Part shown: one piece after another, positions 59,665 through 64,000 of the stretch | Numbering within the stretch: the first letter of the stretch is position 1 | Layout of the letters: the number at the start of each line of letters is the position of its first letter | Assembly (NCBI GenBank): GCA_030280995.1 | Contig: JASXTE010000002.1 | Span: 19,117,683 to 19,181,682, forward strand | DNA from: Hemileia vastatrix | Taxonomy: Eukaryota > Basidiomycota > Pucciniomycetes > Pucciniales > Zaghouaniaceae | Direction of reading: 5' to 3' | Length of the DNA: 64,000 bases | Notes under the pieces: model-generated | The model's database searches: none | Seen by the model: only the letters and a program-made list of their open reading frames with translations | Told to the model about the DNA's origin: nothing | Made by a program: the position numbers and the translations under genes

Positions 59665-60286
59665 CACGTGCGTGACCTAACCACGCGACTTATGGATGAG
59701 ACGCGTCTTTAATTGTTATTTTTGGTGAACAATATCAACGCGAAGAACTCGGTGTGAAATAAAGTAGCATAACAACATTGCATATTCTTAATCAGTTAGC
59801 GGTAATTCTGAAGTTCAGAGGGGTGGCGGGTTAGTGTGAGAATGAAACAAAGAAACATTTTCATAATCGTAGTTAACGGTTACTCAATCAAGCGGCCAAA
59901 TTAATTGCATATCATTAATGAATGTAATGATTATCAAGGCTTATCTGTATTTTCCACATCCGTTGCACTAACGGGATTAGCCAAATGATATATTGTCCAG
60001 TATCTATGATGGTTATTGCATAGCAAAATATTGCATATGGCTGAAAACAAAGGCCTGCAACCGTCATAAATGAAAAACGCCCGTATCTTAAGTGATATTT
60101 AAGAGAGCTGAAAATGGAGAAGGCTGTAAATATTGGTGGTGGCTCACCACTTTGGAATGGATATAAAATCAAGAGCACTTTGATACCGTTTATTCTCCTC
60201 ACACCTCAATCTCATCCCTGATTTCAGAAAATCTCCTTTTCTAAATCCAATTTTTTCTTGATTATCATAAAACTACTCTTTATAAA
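59665..60286 (+). promoter_or_regulatory. CpG-containing promoter of the unknown gene, copy 3
   Basis: Same elements as copy 1: CACGTG at 59,665, GACGCGTC near 59,700 and TATAAAA at 60,162-60,168. A local change (GATTTATAAG to GATATTTAAG) lies near 60,094. Confidence 0.6.
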
Positions 60287-61398
60287 ATGTTTCCATACAT
60301 TTTCCAATCCCAATCCACCTCAAAAAAAACCAATGGTTCAAAGATAAATACCTGGAAGATTAGGGTTAAGACAACCCCTTCGATCTCCAACTTAGATAAC
60401 TTCCACGCTGTTGGAAGCTGTCCTGTCTTGCGTATTTCAGAGTACTGTCTAATTCACCGGCTCAAGAAGCTAAACAGTCGCCAGCCAAATGAAAGTGATG
60501 AAGAGGATGATAATAAAACGCAGGCGCTTAATGGGAACCAAAAAGTGTCCTTGCACCTGGCAAGAGGCCCCCAGAACCACAACCTAAACACCGAAAAACT
60601 CTCATTCAGAGAAACTATAGGTCAATTTTTGGATATGGATGTATGTTTTTATTCCTCCCATTTCAATCAACATTTACCCACTTATTGTTTGATTTCAAAT
60701 TCTAATCATCATGTATCACTTTCTGAATTTTTTAGTTATCTCCCCAAATATCATACCAAAAAAACCAAAAAGTGCAACAATTCTGGCCTGCAACTGTGGC
60801 CATGCATGTGCTTATGAACCCTAGAATAGCTAAGAGAAAAATTCATTCGAGATCAGCAAGACAAAACACAGCTTTAGTTTCTTCTGCACATTCTATAATT
60901 GAGCGAAAAGCATCATCAGTTGTACCTCCGATTCAGTGTACCCGCTTGCCAGTTAGTTTTGGATGCAGAAAGCAATCAGGTCTGTCCTCTCAAAAAATAA
61001 AACCAACGACATCTTTGGAAGACATTTTGCACTCTCATGTCTATCAAAATGTTGTTACAAAACCTCAATTTTGTCGTTCCGCCATGTCATCCCAATTTTC
61101 CAGCGCGACACCCTCTTTGTCGCATGCTTCACAATCAACCAAAGGAGCCTCGACTGATTCTCTCTTCACCGGACAAACCCATAGCTCCGTGAAAGACCTA
61201 CTTATTCTAGATGAAGACGCACTCTCTGATGTCAGCCTTATATCTACAAAGGCATTACCTGATGATTGGAAGGAGGAGAAAAATGCGAATGTATGCAACG
61301 ATGGTGTCGTCACATACACTCCCTTCAATAAAACAGTTGTTCTTAGAACTTATCCTGAATCCTCATTTGTCCATTTTTCACTTGAAGATTTACTATAG
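60287..61398 (+). CDS. Unknown two-exon gene, copy 3 (338 aa predicted)
   Basis: Intact counterpart of copy 1: exon 1 60,287-60,640, intron 60,641-60,735 (GTATGT to TTTTTTAG), exon 2 60,736-61,398. Exon 1 encodes the same protein as in the other copies. Relative to copy 1, exon 2 changes Glu159 to Ala, Asn187 to Thr, Ala209 to Thr and Leu215 to Ile. Gln222 is intact, unlike copy 2. The three S-x-x-D-[LI]-L motifs are kept, the last ending the protein. Function and family are not recognised. Copies 2 and 3 are the closest pair. Confidence 0.7.
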
Positions 61399-62254
61399 TT
61401 TCTTCTTTTTTGAAAAATAAATCTGCTGTCTTTCACACTTTTCCTATCTTGATTTCTGTTCTGGATTATATTCACTCCAACCCATTATTTTGTTCCAAAA
61501 AATTGTCATCATCATGTTTTCACTTGTTTTTTTTCATATCTGTATTTTCACAAATTTATATGTATTATCTTCTGTGAAAAACTCAATATTTTTTGTTCTT
61601 TTTCAATTCATTCTCTATCTCTGTGTTATTCATTTTTCCATTTACTTATCTTCTTTGTTTAGTATTGTGTTCAGTGGTTGTATTATCAAAAGTATAGATT
61701 ATATTTGTATTATCATATAAATGCTGTTTTTTTTCTCAAAATGTTCTTATATCATTTCTACACCATTTTTTCAATCTATTATATATAGTTCAATCCAATC
61801 TAAATTTTATCTATCATCCACAGTTGAAAAATCCAACCCTTGTTTCCACATAATTCATGAATCTTCATTTCCCTACTCCAGAAACAACAAAATAAATGGG
61901 GATCAATTCGTCTCTGTGTTCTCATATATTATTATGTCTTAAATTGAAATATGGAAATTTCTTGAATTTTAAAACAAGAAGAAGCTATAAATTAGTTGCT
62001 ATTAAGGTAAGTCAGAAATTGAATTTTGGATGTCATATATGGTATCAAATTTTATAATTCTGTTTAAAAAATATCATTCAATGAAAATAGTGCATACAAA
62101 TTTCATTTAATTTGTTGTAAAATGATCTTTAATTGTATAATTCAAATAACTGGCTAGAATGATATGGGATCACTATATAATATAGTTTTTTTTTATTTCA
62201 AATTTTCACACCACAAAAAATCAAGTGCCACCCGTTAATATTCTATAAGCATTA
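61399..62254. other. 3' flank of the gene (U2)
   Basis: Counterpart of 25,492-26,344. No supported gene; short ORFs at 61,490-61,942 recur with the conserved non-coding block. Confidence 0.5.
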
Positions 62255-62636
62255 CTATCTCACTATTCTATATGTATAATTTTTTTTATTAGCGGACTAT
62301 TTATCATCATCTATATACATACCCTAACCTAAGTGTATTTAAGGATGTCAACTTGCTATCAAGTCGGCATCCAAACTTTTCTCTCTATTATTTAATTTAT
62401 TCACTCATATCTCTCTTTTAGTCATGTTCCTTTTCATCTTTTGTCCCATCCTCGCTTGTCCACTCCTAGTCACTTGTCCATCTAAGTCCTTTATATAACT
62501 AACATATCATATTAAACATTATTAGGTAGCATTCTTCTTCATTTTCATATTTTGTCCTGTCCTTGCTCATCCACTCCTAGCCCCTTTTCTGTTTAAGTCC
62601 TTTATATAACTAACATATTTTATTAAACATTATCAC
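62255..62636. repeat. Left part of array unit U3
   Basis: Corresponds to 12,365-12,750, with the imperfect palindrome at 62,343-62,372. No gene is seen. Confidence 0.7.
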
Positions 62637-63050
62637 CACCTGCTAGCAGGTGCCAATCCCTTTATTCAGATTTGATTTAACAGTAAATTTGATCTGATGT
62701 TGTGCGAGCTAGTGTGCCCATAGTTCAGTACAAAATCTTTCCAGAAGAATTACAGCTGAGCTGAAATTGAGTTAAATCAAAGATAGGGATTGGCCCCTGC
62801 TATCAGTTGCTCATATTTTTTTATATAAAGGTAGTACTTGGAATACATGACAATATTTCACCAGAAAAAAGATGTGGGCACCTGATAGCAGGTGTCAATC
62901 CCTATCTTTGATTTGATTCAATTTTAACTCAGCTGTAATTCTTTTGAGAATAATGTGCACTTAAAAATGAGCATACCAGCCTGCGTGGTATCAAATCTGA
63001 GCTATTCTTGAATTACAAATGATTGAAGTGTTGAAACCTGCTAGCAGGTG
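62637..63050. repeat. Fold-back element, U3 copy
   Basis: 414 bp bounded by CACCTGCTAGCAGGTG (62,637-62,652) and AACCTGCTAGCAGGTG (63,035-63,050), with the same central hairpin. Confidence 0.75.
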
Positions 63051-63073
63051 CTGGCTGTTTTTTGTGGTGTTTT

Positions 63074-63925
63074 TGTCAGGCTGATATCAAGTACAGAGAT
63101 GTGAACTAGCTTAAATAATCAGATGTCTAGAAGATTTTAATGGTCCTATATGAATGCTGTAGTACAAATCCAATAAGTATTAAAAATATAACTCAATATA
63201 AGGATCCCAGTAATTTTAAATCTCACTACTTATATATGGCTTACAATCCTATAATTGGTAGGAAAATAGATGTAATAATTCAGATACTATTCAAAGACTT
63301 TAAAAGTATTATTGATATGTATTATAATTGTATTGGTTATATATTTTATAGTAATAATAAAGAATGTAGAAAACAAGAACAAAAACCCCCTCCTTTTATA
63401 CCCAATAACTCCTCCAATGTACCCCTTGATTTACCAGCCCTATACACTGCTAATGACGCCTCATTCCCATCTAATACACCTGTCCAAAAACATAAAGAGT
63501 GACCAATAACATAATTATAATGATATTACCTGCCAAAATCCTGTAGTAATAGGGTTAATCAATCAAAAATAAAAAATAAGCAAAAAAGAGAGTGTATGCA
63601 TGTAATACATTTAAATATAAGTCTAAAAAGGGAAATAATGAGACTAATTCAGCTTTAAGTCTACTTAAAATTTATGTAGCCTTATATTTATGGTTCTTTA
63701 GATTACTCTAACATATTTCAACTTAGTATTAAGTACATAAGACTTATAAAAGGTGGATATATGTGTGTATATAAGGTGTTATAATGGCATATATTGTATT
63801 TTATCATAATTTTTACTTATGTACACAACTTGTGTACTTTAATTTATTGTTCCCATGTATGGTCCCTGTGTTTAACATGATTTATAAGTACTTTTTACCC
63901 AGTCCTGGGGATATCCAGGTTGACA
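63074..63925 (-). mobile_element. Solo LTR-C, U3 copy
   Basis: 852 bp, ends TGTCAGGCTGA and GGTTGACA, with GTTTT on both sides. ORFs at 63,140-63,502 and 63,312-63,509 are LTR sequence. Confidence 0.88.
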
Positions 63926-64000
63926 GTTTTAGTATCAAAATTGTGCATATACTCTAAATAAGAAAATATGTTCACTTACTAGTACTTTAACACTCAAAAT
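63926..64000 (-). repeat. Start of old LTR-like sequence, U3 (window end)
   Basis: Matches 14,040-14,110 and 42,506-42,580; the array continues beyond the window. Confidence 0.7.

Overview
The window is a strongly AT-rich, repeat-dominated eukaryotic segment. It most resembles the genome of a basidiomycete fungus with a large transposon load, and a rust-like fungus is my best guess. The reasons are: Ty3/gypsy chromoviruses (integrase with a C-terminal chromodomain), a PIF/Harbinger-type DNA transposon carrying a Tet-like 2OG-Fe(II) oxygenase fragment, and a short fungal-type intron (GTATGT ... CTAAT ... TTTTTTAG). The species cannot be named from the sequence alone. I found no rRNA, tRNA, CRISPR array or bacterial-type operon.

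Layout. Positions 1-12,364 hold the edge of an old minus-strand gypsy copy (called gypsy-R here), a truncated solo LTR, and a decayed plus-strand chromovirus (gypsy-A, 1,194-12,364). A 3.5-kb Harbinger-like transposon (7,978-11,489) sits in the 3' LTR of gypsy-A. From 12,365 to the end the window is a tandem array of one unit, in copies U0 12,365-26,344, U1 26,345-40,828, U2 40,829-62,254 and U3 62,255-64,000 (cut by the window end). Each unit reads, in order: a 0.4-kb fold-back element, an 852-bp solo LTR (LTR-C, minus), old LTR-like sequence, the minus-strand gypsy-R pol remnant, AT-rich sequence, two direct LTR-like repeats, a dead gag, a CpG-containing promoter, and a single two-exon gene of unknown function.

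Later insertions distinguish the copies. U1 has an LTR-C inserted into LTR-C, itself interrupted by an LTR-A and a private segment. U2 contains a structurally complete 8.8-kb gypsy (gypsy-B, 43,005-51,793) with clear target-site duplications. U1 and U2 share a CACTA-type MITE and a solo LTR-B, and U0 keeps the empty sites of both. The order at the left end suggests that a further unit, including its gene copy, was lost beside gypsy-A.

The most interesting content is the unknown gene at 24,380, 38,864 and 60,287: a predicted 338-residue spliced protein with no family I recognise. Copies 1 and 3 are open and copy 2 has a nonsense codon at residue 222. Its promoter is unlike the AT-rich surroundings, and a block around it is far more alike between units than the flanks are. 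The second point of interest is the Tet-like oxygenase fragment inside a Harbinger-type transposon.

All retrotransposon coding regions carry stops or frameshifts, so none looks autonomous now.
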